This document shows, piece by piece, positions 17,077-25,952 of a stretch of 64,000 nt of DNA. The translations under genes were made by a program, and so were the position numbers. The notes beneath the pieces are model-generated. The model was not told the DNA's origin. It saw nothing but the letters and a program-made list of their open reading frames with translations, and searched no databases. The stretch is taken from contig NZ_JADWPE010000006.1 in NCBI RefSeq assembly GCF_017308985.1, forward strand, positions 124,001 through 188,000. The letters are read 5' to 3'. This stretch comes from Lysobacter changpingensis (GTDB lineage Bacteria > Pseudomonadota > Gammaproteobacteria > Xanthomonadales > Xanthomonadaceae). Within the stretch, counting starts at the first letter, position 1. Every line of letters starts with the position of its first letter.

Positions 17077-18180
17077 ATGGACGAACGCCTGCGCCGCCTG
17101 TTGCAACCGCTGAACCTCGCCGGCCTGTTCACGCTGGTCGCGGTCGGCATGGCCTTTCGCTGGATGCCGCCCGACCGCCTGCCGTGGGCCATCGCGCTGC
17201 TCGCCGCCTACGCGGGCCTGTTGCTCGCGTGCGACCTGTGGCCGCGTCGCACCTGGCTGCGTCCGGTGCAACTCACGCTGATGCCGGCCATCGCGCTGAC
17301 CCTGGTGTGGCTGGACCCGCGCCCGTCCGTCGCGCCGGTGCTGCTGGTGGTGTGGACCGCGGTGATGGCCGCGCACACGCCGCTGCGGATCACGGCGATG
17401 GCGGTGATCGCGGCCGACGTCGGCTTCTGGTTCGTGCTGCGCAACGACGGCCATCGCGCGCCGCTCACCGTGGTGATGATCCATGCCGGTTTCCAGCTCT
17501 TCGCCGCGATGTGCGCGTGGTATGCGGTGAGCGCCGAACGTGCCCGCGACCAGCTCGCGCGCGTCAACGCCGACCTGCTCGCCACGCGCGCGCTGCTGGC
17601 CGACAGCGCGCGCGACAACGAACGCCTGCGCGTGGCGCGCGAACTGCACGACGTCGCCGGCCACAAGCTCACCGCGATGACGCTGAACCTGCGTGCGCTC
17701 GCGGCCGATCCGGTATTCGCGGGGCGGGCGGAAATCGCGATCGCGCAGCAGCTGTCGACCGAACTGCTCAGCGACATCCGCGGCATCGTGCAGGCGATGC
17801 GCGACGATCGCGGCCTCGACCTGGGCACTGCGCTGCGCGCGCTGGCCGCGCCGCTGCCGCGACCGGCGCTGCGGCTGCAGGTCGCCGATTCGGTCCGCGT
17901 GACCGACCCGGCTACGGCCGAAGCGGTGCTGCGCCTGGTGCAGGAAGCGCTGACCAACAGCGCGCGCCACGCCGATGCGGACTTCGTGCGGGTGTGGCTC
18001 GATCGCGACGGCGACCGTCTGCGCATCCGCGTCGAGGACGACGGCCACCTGCGCGGCGCGATCCGCGAGGGCAACGGCTTGTCGGGCATGCGCGAACGCG
18101 TGGTCGCCGCCGGCGGACAACTCACGCTCGGACGTTCCGAACGCGGCGCGCTGCGCATCGATGCGAGCCTGCCCGCATGA
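17077..18180 (+). CDS. Sensor histidine kinase, NarL/DesK type
   Basis: A 367-residue kinase with an N-terminal membrane domain of about five or six helices (residues 12-155), a short coiled linker, and a HisKA_3 dimerisation domain with phospho-acceptor His191 in RVARELHDVAGHK. The HATPase domain follows (EALTNSARHADAD, NGLSGMRERV). No large periplasmic sensor is present, so it probably senses a membrane signal, as DesK does. Its TGA overlaps the start of the response regulator gene (ATGA). Confidence 0.9.
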   Translation: MDERLRRLLQPLNLAGLFTLVAVGMAFRWMPPDRLPWAIALLAAYAGLLLACDLWPRRTWLRPVQLTLMPAIALTLVWLDPRPSVAPVLLVVWTAVMAAHTPLRITAMAVIAADVGFWFVLRNDGHRAPLTVVMIHAGFQLFAAMCAWYAVSAERARDQLARVNADLLATRALLADSARDNERLRVARELHDVAGHKLTAMTLNLRALAADPVFAGRAEIAIAQQLSTELLSDIRGIVQAMRDDRGLDLGTALRALAAPLPRPALRLQVADSVRVTDPATAEAVLRLVQEALTNSARHADADFVRVWLDRDGDRLRIRVEDDGHLRGAIREGNGLSGMRERVVAAGGQLTLGRSERGALRIDASLPA

Positions 18181-18809
18181 CGGCGTTGCGCATCGCCCTG
18201 GCCGACGACCAGGCCATCGTCCGCGCCGGACTGCGCGCGCTGCTCGAACGCCACGGCATCGCCATCGCGTTCGAGGCGGACGACGGCACGCAGCTGCTCG
18301 ACCGCATCGCGCAGACACCCGTGGACGTGATCCTCAGCGACATCCGCATGGCCGGCATGGACGGAATCGAAGCGCTGCGGCAGCTGCGCGCGCGCGGCGA
18401 TGCGACGCCGGTGCTGCTGCTCACCACGTTCGACGACGCGGAGCTGCTGTTGCAGGCGACCGAGGCCGGCGCGCAGGGATTCCTGCTCAAGGACGCCGCG
18501 CCGGAAGACCTGCGCGAGGCGATCGCGCGCGTGGCCGCCGGCGAAACACTGCTGCAGCCGGTGAGCACCGACCCGGTGCGCGCGCGTTACCAGTTCCACC
18601 AGCAGGAAGCGCCACGCGAGACGTTCACCGCGCGCGAGGTCGCGATCCTGCGGCTGCTGGCCGGCGGGTATTCCAACAAGGAGATCGCGCGCGCGATGTT
18701 CCTCGCCGAGGGAACGGTGAAGAACTACGTGTCGGTGATCCTGGAGAAGCTCGGCACGCGCGATCGCACGCGTGCGGTGTTGAAGGCGATCACGTTGCGG
18801 GTGATCTGA
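18177..18809 (+). CDS. LuxR/NarL-family response regulator
   Basis: A 210-residue response regulator. The receiver domain has the acidic pair ADDQ near residues 9-10, phospho-acceptor Asp55 (ILSDIRMAGMDG), Thr in LLLTTFDD and Lys in LLKDA. The C-terminal LuxR helix-turn-helix reads FTAREVAILRLLAGGYSNKE followed by IARAMFLAEGTVKNYV. It overlaps the kinase gene by four bases, so the two are translationally coupled. A GTAG REP element follows its stop. Target genes are unknown; similar pairs in Xanthomonadaceae often sit near transporter genes, which is not the case here. Confidence 0.92.
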   Translation: MTALRIALADDQAIVRAGLRALLERHGIAIAFEADDGTQLLDRIAQTPVDVILSDIRMAGMDGIEALRQLRARGDATPVLLLTTFDDAELLLQATEAGAQGFLLKDAAPEDLREAIARVAAGETLLQPVSTDPVRARYQFHQQEAPRETFTAREVAILRLLAGGYSNKEIARAMFLAEGTVKNYVSVILEKLGTRDRTRAVLKAITLRVI

Positions 18810-18843
18810 CGTCCCTGCGTTTGTAGCGCGGGGCCATGCCTCA

Positions 18844-18877
18844 CCCGGGTACGGCCTTCGGCCTTACCCGGGCTACA
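18844..18877. repeat. GTAG-type REP element, copy 2
   Basis: A palindrome of CCCGGGTA-CGGCC-ttc-GGCC-TTACCCGGGCTACA type, with GTAG at its right end on the bottom strand. A further TTGTAGC lies at 18820-18826, so this may be the remains of a paired element. It lies between the convergent response regulator and crcB genes. Confidence 0.8.
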
Positions 18878-18886
18878 ACGGCAAGA

Positions 18887-19267
18887 TCAGCGCACCATCA
18901 TCTTCACCGTCCAAAGCCCCAGCCCGGTCATCGCCAGCGAACCGAGCAGGTGCAGCGCGATCGTGCCGAAGGCCCAGCCGTAGGCCTGCCGTTGCAGCAG
19001 GTCGACGGTTTCGGCCGAGAAGGTCGAGAACGTGGTCAGCCCGCCGAGCAGCCCGGTGATCACGAACAGCCGCCATTCCGGCGCCAGCTGCGGCGCGTTG
19101 GCGAAGCCGGCCACCGCGAGGCCGATCAGGTAGCCGCCGACCAGGTTCGCCGCCAGCGTGCCCAGCGGCACCGCGTGGTGGGTCGGATTCAGCCAGACGC
19201 TCAGGCCCCAGCGCGCCCACGCACCGAGGATGGCGCCGATGGCGATCGCGAACAGGGCAAGGGGCAT
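18887..19267 (-). CDS. crcB: Fluoride exporter CrcB/FluC
   Basis: A 126-residue four-helix membrane protein. It has the Fluc signatures [27 protein letters not shown] and [13 protein letters not shown], the last including the Phe/Ser track that lines the pore. It works as a dual-topology dimer exporting fluoride. I see no fluoride riboswitch before the gene; the upstream gap to the divergent CoA-transferase gene is only 145 bases. Confidence 0.93.
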   Translation of the reverse strand: MPLALFAIAIGAILGAWARWGLSVWLNPTHHAVPLGTLAANLVGGYLIGLAVAGFANAPQLAPEWRLFVITGLLGGLTTFSTFSAETVDLLQRQAYGWAFGTIALHLLGSLAMTGLGLWTVKMMVR

Positions 19268-19412
19268 GCGGGCGTCTCCGGCGGGTTCCGACGCGCAGGT
19301 TAAAGGCGCGCGCACCGGCCGGCCAGCCGCGGCAAACAAGCCGCATCGTCGCGAAAAGCCCGGCGTTGCGCGCGGGTCTAGACTGCCGGTTCCCCCGCCC
19401 CGCATCGCCCCC

Positions 19413-20924
19413 ATGAACGACCGCATCCGCCACGCCGGCCTGCGCGAGAAGCGCACGTCCGCCGAGCACGCCGCCGCCCTGATCCAGCCTGGAACGACCG
19501 TCGCGATGAGCGGCTTCACCGGCGCCGGCTACCCCAAGGCGGTGCCGCAGGCGCTGGCGGCGCGCATGGAACAGGCGCACGCGCGCGGCGAGGATTTCCG
19601 CGTGAAGGTGATGACCGGCGCCTCCACCGCGCCCGAACTGGACGGCGTGCTCGCCCGCGCGCAGGGCATCGAGCTGCGCCTGCCGTACCAGTCCGACCCG
19701 CACCTGCGCGAGCGCATCAACGCCGGCGACCTGCACTACATCGACATGCACCTGAGCCACGTCGCGCAGCACACGTGGTTCGGCTTCTTCGGGGCGGTCG
19801 ATGTCGCGGTGATCGAGGTCAGCGGCATCACCGAAGACGGCCACCTCGTGCCGTCCTCCTCGCTCGGCAACAACAAGACGTGGCTGGAGCAGGCGGACCG
19901 CGTGATCCTCGAAGTGAACCGCTGGCAGCCGGCGGCGCTGGAAGGCATGCACGACGTGTACTACGGCACCGCGCTGCCGCCGAACCGCAAGCCGATTCCG
20001 CTGCTGCATCCGGACGACCGCATCGGCGAGCCGTGGCTGCGCTGCGATCCGGCGAAGATCATCGCGATCGTCGACACCGACGCGCCCGACCGCAATTCGC
20101 CGTTCACCCCGCCGGATGCGACCTCGCGGCAGATCGCCACGCACCTGCTCGACTTCCTCGCGCACGAAGTCCGCCGCGGCCGGCTGCAACCGCAGCTGCT
20201 GCCGTTGCAGTCGGGCGTGGGCAACATCACCAACGCGGTGCTCGCGGGGCTGGGCGAAGCGGGCTACCGCGACCTGACCGCCTTCACCGAGGTGATCCAG
20301 GACGGCATGCTCGACCTGCTCAAGCGCGGCGTGCTGCGCATGGCGTCGGCGACGTCGTTCTCGCTGAGTCCGGCGGCGATCGACGAATTCCTCGACCACG
20401 TCGATTACTACCGCGAGCGCATCGTGCTGCGCACGCAGGAGATCTCCAACCATCCCGAACTCGTGCGCCGCCTGGGCTGCATCGCGATGAACGGCATGAT
20501 CGAGGTGGACCTGTACGGCAACGTCAATTCCACCCACGTCGCCGGCACGAAGATCATGAACGGCATCGGCGGCAGCGGCGATTTCGCGCGCAATGCGTAC
20601 CTGTCGGTGTTCATGTCGCCGAGCACGGCGAAGAACGGCGCGATTTCGTCGATCGTGCCGATGGCCAGCCACGTCGATCACACCGAGCACGACGTCATGG
20701 TGATCGTCACCGAGCAGGGCCTGGCCGACCTGCGCGGCCTTTCGCCGAAGCAGCGCGCGCAGCGGGTGATCGAGCGGTGCGCGCATCCGGACTATCGTCC
20801 GCTGCTGCAGGACTACTTCGACCGCGCGTGCCGCGAGAGCTTCGGAAAGCACACGCCGCACCTGCTGGGCGAGGCGCTGTCGTGGCACCAGCGATTCCTG
20901 GAGTCGGGGTCGATGCGGCCGTAG
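19413..20924 (+). CDS. Acetyl-CoA hydrolase/succinyl-CoA:acetate CoA-transferase
   Basis: A 503-residue class I CoA-transferase of the Ach1/AarC/SCACT group. It contains the glycine-rich motif GFTGAGYPK near the start, the catalytic glutamate Glu293 in [10 protein letters not shown] (AarC has it at nearly the same position), and [15 protein letters not shown] near the C-terminus. The likely reaction is succinyl-CoA + acetate to succinate + acetyl-CoA, which links acetate to the citric acid cycle. A -10-like TAGACT lies 34 bases before the ATG. Confidence 0.92.
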   Translation: MNDRIRHAGLREKRTSAEHAAALIQPGTTVAMSGFTGAGYPKAVPQALAARMEQAHARGEDFRVKVMTGASTAPELDGVLARAQGIELRLPYQSDPHLRERINAGDLHYIDMHLSHVAQHTWFGFFGAVDVAVIEVSGITEDGHLVPSSSLGNNKTWLEQADRVILEVNRWQPAALEGMHDVYYGTALPPNRKPIPLLHPDDRIGEPWLRCDPAKIIAIVDTDAPDRNSPFTPPDATSRQIATHLLDFLAHEVRRGRLQPQLLPLQSGVGNITNAVLAGLGEAGYRDLTAFTEVIQDGMLDLLKRGVLRMASATSFSLSPAAIDEFLDHVDYYRERIVLRTQEISNHPELVRRLGCIAMNGMIEVDLYGNVNSTHVAGTKIMNGIGGSGDFARNAYLSVFMSPSTAKNGAISSIVPMASHVDHTEHDVMVIVTEQGLADLRGLSPKQRAQRVIERCAHPDYRPLLQDYFDRACRESFGKHTPHLLGEALSWHQRFLESGSMRP

Positions 20925-20953
20925 TTCTCCAGGCGCACGGCAAGCGATGCCTT

Positions 20954-21030
20954 TGTAGCCCGGGTAAGCGGAGCGCACCCGGGGATCCGCCACGTTCGGC
21001 CCCGGGTGCGCTCCGCTTACCCGGGCTACA
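20954..21030. repeat. GTAG-type REP pair forming a perfect 30-bp inverted repeat
   Basis: Two head-to-head REP units, 20954-20983 (TGTAGCCCGGGTAAGCGGAG and on) and 21001-21030 (ending CTTACCCGGGCTACA), are exact reverse complements over 30 bases. The spacer is 17 bases. This BIME-like pair fills most of the 113-base gap between two convergent genes and could form a cruciform or act as a bidirectional terminator. Confidence 0.9.
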
Positions 21031-21037
21031 ACAACCC

Positions 21038-21715
21038 CTACCCCTGCACCGCCTTCATATACGCCGCCAACCCACGCTCGCGCGTCTCCGCGAACGTCTC
21101 CCCCGTCGGCCAGAACTCGACGATCCGGTCCGGTCGGAAGTTGCGGAAATCGCCGCGCAAGCGGCACCACGCGCCGAGCGTCCAGCTGCCGCCCCAGAAG
21201 GCCAGGCACAGCGGTTCGATCTCGCGCTCGGTCGCGCGCGCGTCGTTGTCGCGATAATTCATGCGCAGCACCAGCGAACCGGTCACGGCGGCATGCAGGT
21301 CGTCGATCAGGCCGCTGTTTTCCAGGCGGTCCACTTCCGGCGCGAAGATGCGCGTGCGTTCGCTGCGCTCGCGCAGTTCCGGCGGCAGCACCGCTTCTAT
21401 CTTCAGCAGCGCCGCCGCGGCCTCGCGTCCGAGCCGGTTGCCGCCGAAGGCACGCACGAACCGCGTGCCGACCACCAGTGCTTCGAGCTCGTCGGGCGTG
21501 AACATCAGCGGCGGGATGTCCGAACCCTTGCGCAGCACGTAACCCACGCCCGCCTCGCCCTCGATCGGAACGCCCGAACGTTGCAGGTCGGCGACGTCGC
21601 GGTACACCGTGCGCAGCGAGACGCCGAGCTCCTGCGCCAGTCGTTGCGCGGTGAGGGCGGAACGGCGTCCACGCAGGGCATGGATCAGCAGGAAGAGGCG
21701 GTCGGCGCGGCGCAT
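21038..21715 (-). CDS. YafY-like transcriptional regulator (HTH_11 + WYL)
   Basis: A 225-residue regulator. An N-terminal winged helix (ADRLFLLIHALRGRRSALTA, QRLAQELGVSLRTVYRDVADL) is followed by a WYL-type ligand domain (AFWGGSWTLGAWCRLRGDFR, FRPDRI). The WYL signature itself is degenerate (WTLGAWC). Such proteins often bind nucleic acid or nucleotide ligands and regulate nearby genes. The direct neighbour on the same strand is the NIPSNAP-like gene about 75 bases upstream. Confidence 0.88.
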   Translation of the reverse strand: MRRADRLFLLIHALRGRRSALTAQRLAQELGVSLRTVYRDVADLQRSGVPIEGEAGVGYVLRKGSDIPPLMFTPDELEALVVGTRFVRAFGGNRLGREAAAALLKIEAVLPPELRERSERTRIFAPEVDRLENSGLIDDLHAAVTGSLVLRMNYRDNDARATEREIEPLCLAFWGGSWTLGAWCRLRGDFRNFRPDRIVEFWPTGETFAETRERGLAAYMKAVQG

Positions 21716-21791
21716 GCGCCATGATCGCGCGCCGCCGCGTCGTGCTCAACGTGCCGTTCCGGCTGCACGCCGGCGTATGGCGCGATGCCGG

Positions 21792-23213
21792 TCACGCACG
21801 CAGCTCCGATCGCGGCGTGGGCGACAGGCGCAACCGTTGCGGCGGCTGCTTCAGTCCGTGGAGCAGCGACCGCGCCACGGCCTCGCGCCACGCGGCATCG
21901 GCGAGCAATGCGGTTTCGTAGCGATGGTGCGCGTCGATGTCGTCGAAGCGCGCGAACCACACCAGCACCTGTTCGCCTTCGCGCACCGGCAGTCGCGGGT
22001 AGGTGTTCGCGCTGCCGTGCGTGACGTAGACGCCGATGAGCTCGGCGCCGGCCGCGCGCAGGCGCGGCGCCAGCTCGCGTTTGAAGCGTTCGGGGAAGCC
22101 TTGGTGCGCCGGCGGATCGAGCAGGCAGATTCCTGCTTCGATCAGTCCGGCATTTGTCGTCGCTTCGTTCGATGCGGGGCGGGCTTTCGATGGCTGCGCG
22201 AATCCCGAGTCCACGCGGGCAGGACGCAGCAACAGCACGTCGTCGCTGTCGGCCATCGTCGCGTTCGCCGCCTGGCGATGGCGCTTCCAGATCGGGCCCG
22301 AATAGAAGCCGTCCAGCGCTTCGGCACGCACCGGCATGTCGGCGAAGCCGCGCAGCCACACGAAACGGTCGGGCGCGTCGAGATCGCGGAACTGCCCGAT
22401 GACGTGCATGCCCACCGCTTCCTGCGGCTCGATGAACTCGCGCTCGAACAGGTCGATGAGTTCGTCGCGGCGCGCGGGCTGCATGGTGTACTGGCGCAGT
22501 TCGATGACGTTGTCCTCGTGCAGCAGACGGCCGTCGTCGCCCGTGCGGCGGAACCACATGTGCCAGTTCGTTTCCCAGGTGACGCCATCGTCGATGGAGA
22601 ACGCCTGCTGCCAGTGCGCGGTGTTGGCGCTGGCCTGGCTCCAGCGGAAGCGCACGCGCACCGGTCGGCCTTCGTGTTCGTCGGTACCGAAGAAGGTGCC
22701 GGTACGCGTGCCGTCGGCTTCGTCGGCGAAGGCGCCGGTCATCGGCGGATCGAGCACGCCGTCGTGGTTGCCGGCCCAATAGATCGACCATTGCCGCGAT
22801 TCCGGGCTGAACAGGCGCAGGGTCATGCCGATGAAGCGCTCGTCCGTGCCGGGACGCATCCATTCGCTGACGAAATCGTCGACGTTGCCCATGCCGCCGA
22901 GCAACGGCTGGCAGACCTGCGTCGCGTCGAAGATCTCCCAGTCGGTGGCGCCCGCGAGGCGCTGTTTCAGCCGCTCGTTGCGGATGCGCCAGCGCCCGTG
23001 CAGGAAATCGAAATCGTGCCGGCCGTCGTTGCGGGGCGGGGTGTCCATCGGGTTCGCGCTCTGCTCGATGCCGGGCGCGCGTGCAGCCGCGCGCATCGGT
23101 GCGAGCCACGCGGTCTGCGCGATCGCGGCCAGTTGCAGGAACAGCCGCCGCTGCCGGCGCCAGGCCGGCTCCAGGACTGGATGCCCCAGGACGGCGTCTA
23201 AGGTGGAACCCAT
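21792..23213 (-). CDS. DUF1579-like plus NIPSNAP-like two-domain protein
   Basis: A 473-residue protein. Residues about 65-230 (DFDFLHGRWRIRNERLKQRL, YWAGNHDGVLDPPMTG) look like a lipocalin-type DUF1579 domain; residues about 255-450 contain two ferredoxin-like repeats of NIPSNAP type (VIELRQYTMQPARRDELIDL; VLVWFARFDDIDAHH). ATG 23213 has the better ribosome site (GGAG, 8 bases); an internal ATG at 23048 (MDTPPRND) is an alternative that drops a 55-residue Arg/Ala-rich leader. Function is unknown; NIPSNAP-like domains suggest a small-molecule role. It lies 87 bases downstream of the kinase gene. Confidence 0.7.
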   Translation of the reverse strand: MGSTLDAVLGHPVLEPAWRRQRRLFLQLAAIAQTAWLAPMRAAARAPGIEQSANPMDTPPRNDGRHDFDFLHGRWRIRNERLKQRLAGATDWEIFDATQVCQPLLGGMGNVDDFVSEWMRPGTDERFIGMTLRLFSPESRQWSIYWAGNHDGVLDPPMTGAFADEADGTRTGTFFGTDEHEGRPVRVRFRWSQASANTAHWQQAFSIDDGVTWETNWHMWFRRTGDDGRLLHEDNVIELRQYTMQPARRDELIDLFEREFIEPQEAVGMHVIGQFRDLDAPDRFVWLRGFADMPVRAEALDGFYSGPIWKRHRQAANATMADSDDVLLLRPARVDSGFAQPSKARPASNEATTNAGLIEAGICLLDPPAHQGFPERFKRELAPRLRAAGAELIGVYVTHGSANTYPRLPVREGEQVLVWFARFDDIDAHHRYETALLADAAWREAVARSLLHGLKQPPQRLRLSPTPRSELRA

Positions 23214-23300
23214 GGCGTTGCTCCGTCCAGGCGTGCCGATCGCACGCCGGCAGGATCGCCGGGCGCTGCTGACAGGGTCCTGTCAGCAGCCGCGTGCTGC

Positions 23301-24665
23301 TCAGGCGGCCGGGAAGAACACCGTGATGGCGAGGCCACGACCGTCGAGCCCATCCTCGACGTGGATGCGCGCATGGTGCGTGCGCGCGATGCGTGCCACC
23401 AGCGACAGGCCGATGCCGCTTCCGCTGCTGCGGTGCAGGCCGTTCGCGCCGCCATTGGCGCGGTAGAAGCGGTGGAAGATGCGCTCGCGCTCTTCCTTCG
23501 CGACACCCGGACCGTCGTCGGCCACGCACAGCGCGACGCCGCCGACGCCGTCGCGCACGTCGCGCCGGCACATCACCTCGATGCGACCGCCTTCGCCGGC
23601 ATAGCGCACGGCATTGTCGACGAGGTTGCGGATGAGGATGCCGAGCTGGTCGACGTCGCCCAGGATGCGGCCGTCCTCCGTCTGCAGGCCGATGCGCTGC
23701 TGGCGCTCGCGCGCGAGCTGTTCGAAATCGCGCACGACCAGCACCAGCAGCGGCGCCAGGTCCAGCGGTACCAGCGCGGGCGCGGCGGTTTCGGCGTCAA
23801 GGCGGGCGAGATCGAGCAGCTGCTCCGACAGACGCGACGCGCGCGCCACGCCGGCGCTGAGGCGGCGCAGCGCGGTGTCGCGTTCCTCTTCGGTCGCGGC
23901 GCGGCGCGCGAGGTCGGCATGCGCGCTGAGCACCGCCAGCGGCGTGCGCAGCTCGTGCGCGGCATCGGCGATGAAGCGGCGTTCGTTCTGCACCGCCTGG
24001 TCCACGCGCGTGAGCTGGTCGTTGAAGGCATCGACCAGCGGGCTGAATTCGGTGGGAAGTCCCGGCGCCTGCAACGGCGTGAGGTCCAGCGGCAACCGCG
24101 CGCGCAGCGTGTCGCGCAGTGCCGCGACGGGCCGCAGCGAACGGCCGATCACCACCCACACCGTCAGCACGAACAGCACGAAGATCAGCCCCGCGGCGAG
24201 CAGGCTCAGGCCGACCCAGCGCGCGATCTCGTTGGCGATCATTTCCTTCGAACGGCCGACCTGCACGATCAGGCCGCGCCGTGGATCGGACAGGCTGTAC
24301 ACGTGCCAGACCTGGCCGGCGATCCTGCGGCGTGCGAAGCCGTCGCGGAAATCGGGCTTGAGCGGTTCGTCCGGCGCGGCGACGGAGTACACGACGTTGC
24401 GGCCGCTGGCCCACACCTGCCAGCTCATCTTGTGATCGCGATGGCCGGCCGGCACCGCGGGACGTTCGCGCGCCGGCAGGCTTTGCAGGCCGTCGGGCAT
24501 GGATTCGAGGATCTGCGCGGCGACCTCGCGCTGCGACTCGTCCCAGAAGCCATAGTGCGCGCGCGAGAGCTGCCACGCCTGGCAGCCGAGCCACACCAGC
24601 CACGCGACCAGCACGCATTTCACCGACACCCAGGTGAGCCGCCAGCGCAGCGAACGCGTCCTCAT
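23301..24665 (-). CDS. Sensor histidine kinase, QseC/PmrB-like
   Basis: A 454-residue two-membrane-segment kinase (helices near 13-30 and 150-172) with a periplasmic sensor of about 120 residues, a HAMP-like linker, and HisKA with His237 in IADAAHELRTPLAVLSAH. The HATPase domain has NLVDNAVRYAGEG, DDGPGV and GSGIGLSLV. It overlaps the response regulator gene by ATGA. Kinases of this group often respond to metal ions, cationic peptides or pH; the actual signal cannot be read here. Confidence 0.9.
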   Translation of the reverse strand: MRTRSLRWRLTWVSVKCVLVAWLVWLGCQAWQLSRAHYGFWDESQREVAAQILESMPDGLQSLPARERPAVPAGHRDHKMSWQVWASGRNVVYSVAAPDEPLKPDFRDGFARRRIAGQVWHVYSLSDPRRGLIVQVGRSKEMIANEIARWVGLSLLAAGLIFVLFVLTVWVVIGRSLRPVAALRDTLRARLPLDLTPLQAPGLPTEFSPLVDAFNDQLTRVDQAVQNERRFIADAAHELRTPLAVLSAHADLARRAATEEERDTALRRLSAGVARASRLSEQLLDLARLDAETAAPALVPLDLAPLLVLVVRDFEQLARERQQRIGLQTEDGRILGDVDQLGILIRNLVDNAVRYAGEGGRIEVMCRRDVRDGVGGVALCVADDGPGVAKEERERIFHRFYRANGGANGLHRSSGSGIGLSLVARIARTHHARIHVEDGLDGRGLAITVFFPAA

Positions 24666-25330
24666 GCCGGCGCTCCACCGTTGATGCGATACCCCTGCCC
24701 ATGCACGGTGACGATCAGCTGCTCGCCGAGCTTGCGGCGCAGCTGGTGCACGTACACGGCGATGGTGTTGCTTTCGATGGTGCCGGAACTTCCGTACACC
24801 GCCTCTTCCAGCTGTTCGCGCGTGACCACGCGGCCCTGGCGTTCCATCAGCAGCAGCAGCGTGCGGAACTCGTGCGCGCTGAGCGACACCGGTGTGCCGT
24901 CGCGGGTGACTTCGCGGCGCGCGGGATCGAGCACGATGTTGTGCCAGCTCAATACCGGCGACACGCGGCCCTGCGTGCGGCGCATCACCGCGCGCAGGCG
25001 CGCGAAGAGTTCGTCTGGCTGGAAGGGCTTGACGATGTAGTCGTCGGCACCGGCATCGAGCCCGGCGATGCGGTCGCTGAGCTTGTCGCGCGCGGTGAGG
25101 ATGATCACGGGCGTGGCGTCGTACCGGCCGCGCAGGTACGACAGCACGCTCAGGCCGGAACTGCCGGGAAGGCCGAGGTCGAGCAGCACCGCATCGAAAT
25201 CGTGTTCGACCAGCGCGGTGCGCGCGAGCGCGGCGTCGCCGGCGGTGTCCACGCGGAAGCCGTGCGCGCGCAGGCCGGCGCACAGCGCCTCGGCCAGCAT
25301 CGTGTCGTCTTCCACCAGCAGCAGGTTCAT
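24662..25330 (-). CDS. OmpR-family response regulator, QseB/PmrA-like
   Basis: A 222-residue response regulator with receiver residues Glu7-Asp8-Asp9, phospho-acceptor Asp51 (AVLLDLGLPGSSG) and Lys in YIVKPF. The C-terminal winged helix (SLSAHEFRTLLLLMERQGRV, SNTIAVYVHQLRRKLG) has the sequence of the QseB/PmrA subgroup. It is the first gene of its operon; a TTTAAG-type direct repeat lies 54-72 bases upstream of its start and may be its own binding box. Confidence 0.92.
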   Translation of the reverse strand: MNLLLVEDDTMLAEALCAGLRAHGFRVDTAGDAALARTALVEHDFDAVLLDLGLPGSSGLSVLSYLRGRYDATPVIILTARDKLSDRIAGLDAGADDYIVKPFQPDELFARLRAVMRRTQGRVSPVLSWHNIVLDPARREVTRDGTPVSLSAHEFRTLLLLMERQGRVVTREQLEEAVYGSSGTIESNTIAVYVHQLRRKLGEQLIVTVHGQGYRINGGAPA

Positions 25331-25383
25331 CGGGAATTCCGTCGTGTTGCGGTTTCGTTGCGGCGGCCAGTGTCGCGGCGCCG

Positions 25384-25402
25384 CTTTAAAAACTTCTTAA
25401 AG
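25384..25402 (-). promoter_or_regulatory. PmrA/QseB-like box upstream of the response regulator
   Basis: On the minus strand the sequence reads CTTTAAGAAGTTTTTAAAG. It contains TTTAAG and TTTAAA starting 11 bases apart, close to the CTTAAG-N5-CTTAAG pattern bound by PmrA and QseB. It stands out as an A/T run in GC-rich DNA. Autoregulation is inferred, not shown. Confidence 0.45.
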
Positions 25403-25472
25403 GCGCGCGCTCAGGCTCTGCATCCCACGCGCCGTGCTCCGCATCGTAGCGGCTCCTCCCCCGGTGACCCCC

Positions 25473-25943
25473 ATGACTGCCACGTCCCTGATGTTCCGCA
25501 TGCCCGTGCCGGCCGTTTCGTCCGTGACCGTGCGCCCGGTCCGGCCCGAGGACGCGGCCACGCTGCTGCGCCTCGCCCGCGAGGCCGACGGCAGCGACCA
25601 CGCCTGGACCGACCTGCTCGAATTCCACGAGGCGCTGTTCGAGGCACCCGTGCGTGCGTGGGCGTGGCTCGCCTGCGTGGACGGCGAGGCCGTCGGCCAC
25701 GCGGTGGCGACGGTCGGCTTCTCGCTGCGGGCGCGCGGCTACTGCCTGCAGCTGGATACGCTGCACGCGCGCGATGAATGGGTCGACGACGCCGAAGCGG
25801 CGCTGTTCGACGAAGTGCGCGCGATGGCCCGTCGCCTCGGCTGCGCGCAGCTGCAATGGCTCGGCCCTCGCCATGGCGGCGCGCGTTTCGATGTTCCGGG
25901 CGCGCAGTGCGACGGCCTGCGCCACGTGCTGCCGCTGGCCTGA
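25473..25943 (+). CDS. GNAT-family N-acetyltransferase-like protein
   Basis: A 156-residue protein with a GNAT layout: SVTVRPVRPEDAATLLRLA for beta1-alpha1, a central WLACVDGEAVGHAVATVGFS, and a C-terminal AMARRLGCAQLQWLG. The typical acetyl-CoA loop (Q/RxxGxG/A) is weak, so activity is uncertain. An ATG at 25434 in frame is less likely because it precedes the conserved fold by a low-complexity leader. The next gene begins 9 bases after its stop. Confidence 0.75.
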   Translation: MTATSLMFRMPVPAVSSVTVRPVRPEDAATLLRLAREADGSDHAWTDLLEFHEALFEAPVRAWAWLACVDGEAVGHAVATVGFSLRARGYCLQLDTLHARDEWVDDAEAALFDEVRAMARRLGCAQLQWLGPRHGGARFDVPGAQCDGLRHVLPLA

Positions 25944-25952
25944 CCGCGCGAC

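Noticed and set aside
18810-19412. Fluoride riboswitch for crcB
   Set aside because: The sequence upstream of crcB on the minus strand does not show the conserved riboswitch core, and only 145 bases separate it from the divergent gene.
18873-21749. A 958-codon open frame on the minus strand
   Set aside because: It reads through crcB in another frame and antisense to the CoA-transferase, whose catalytic motifs are clear; also crosses the GTAG REP pair.
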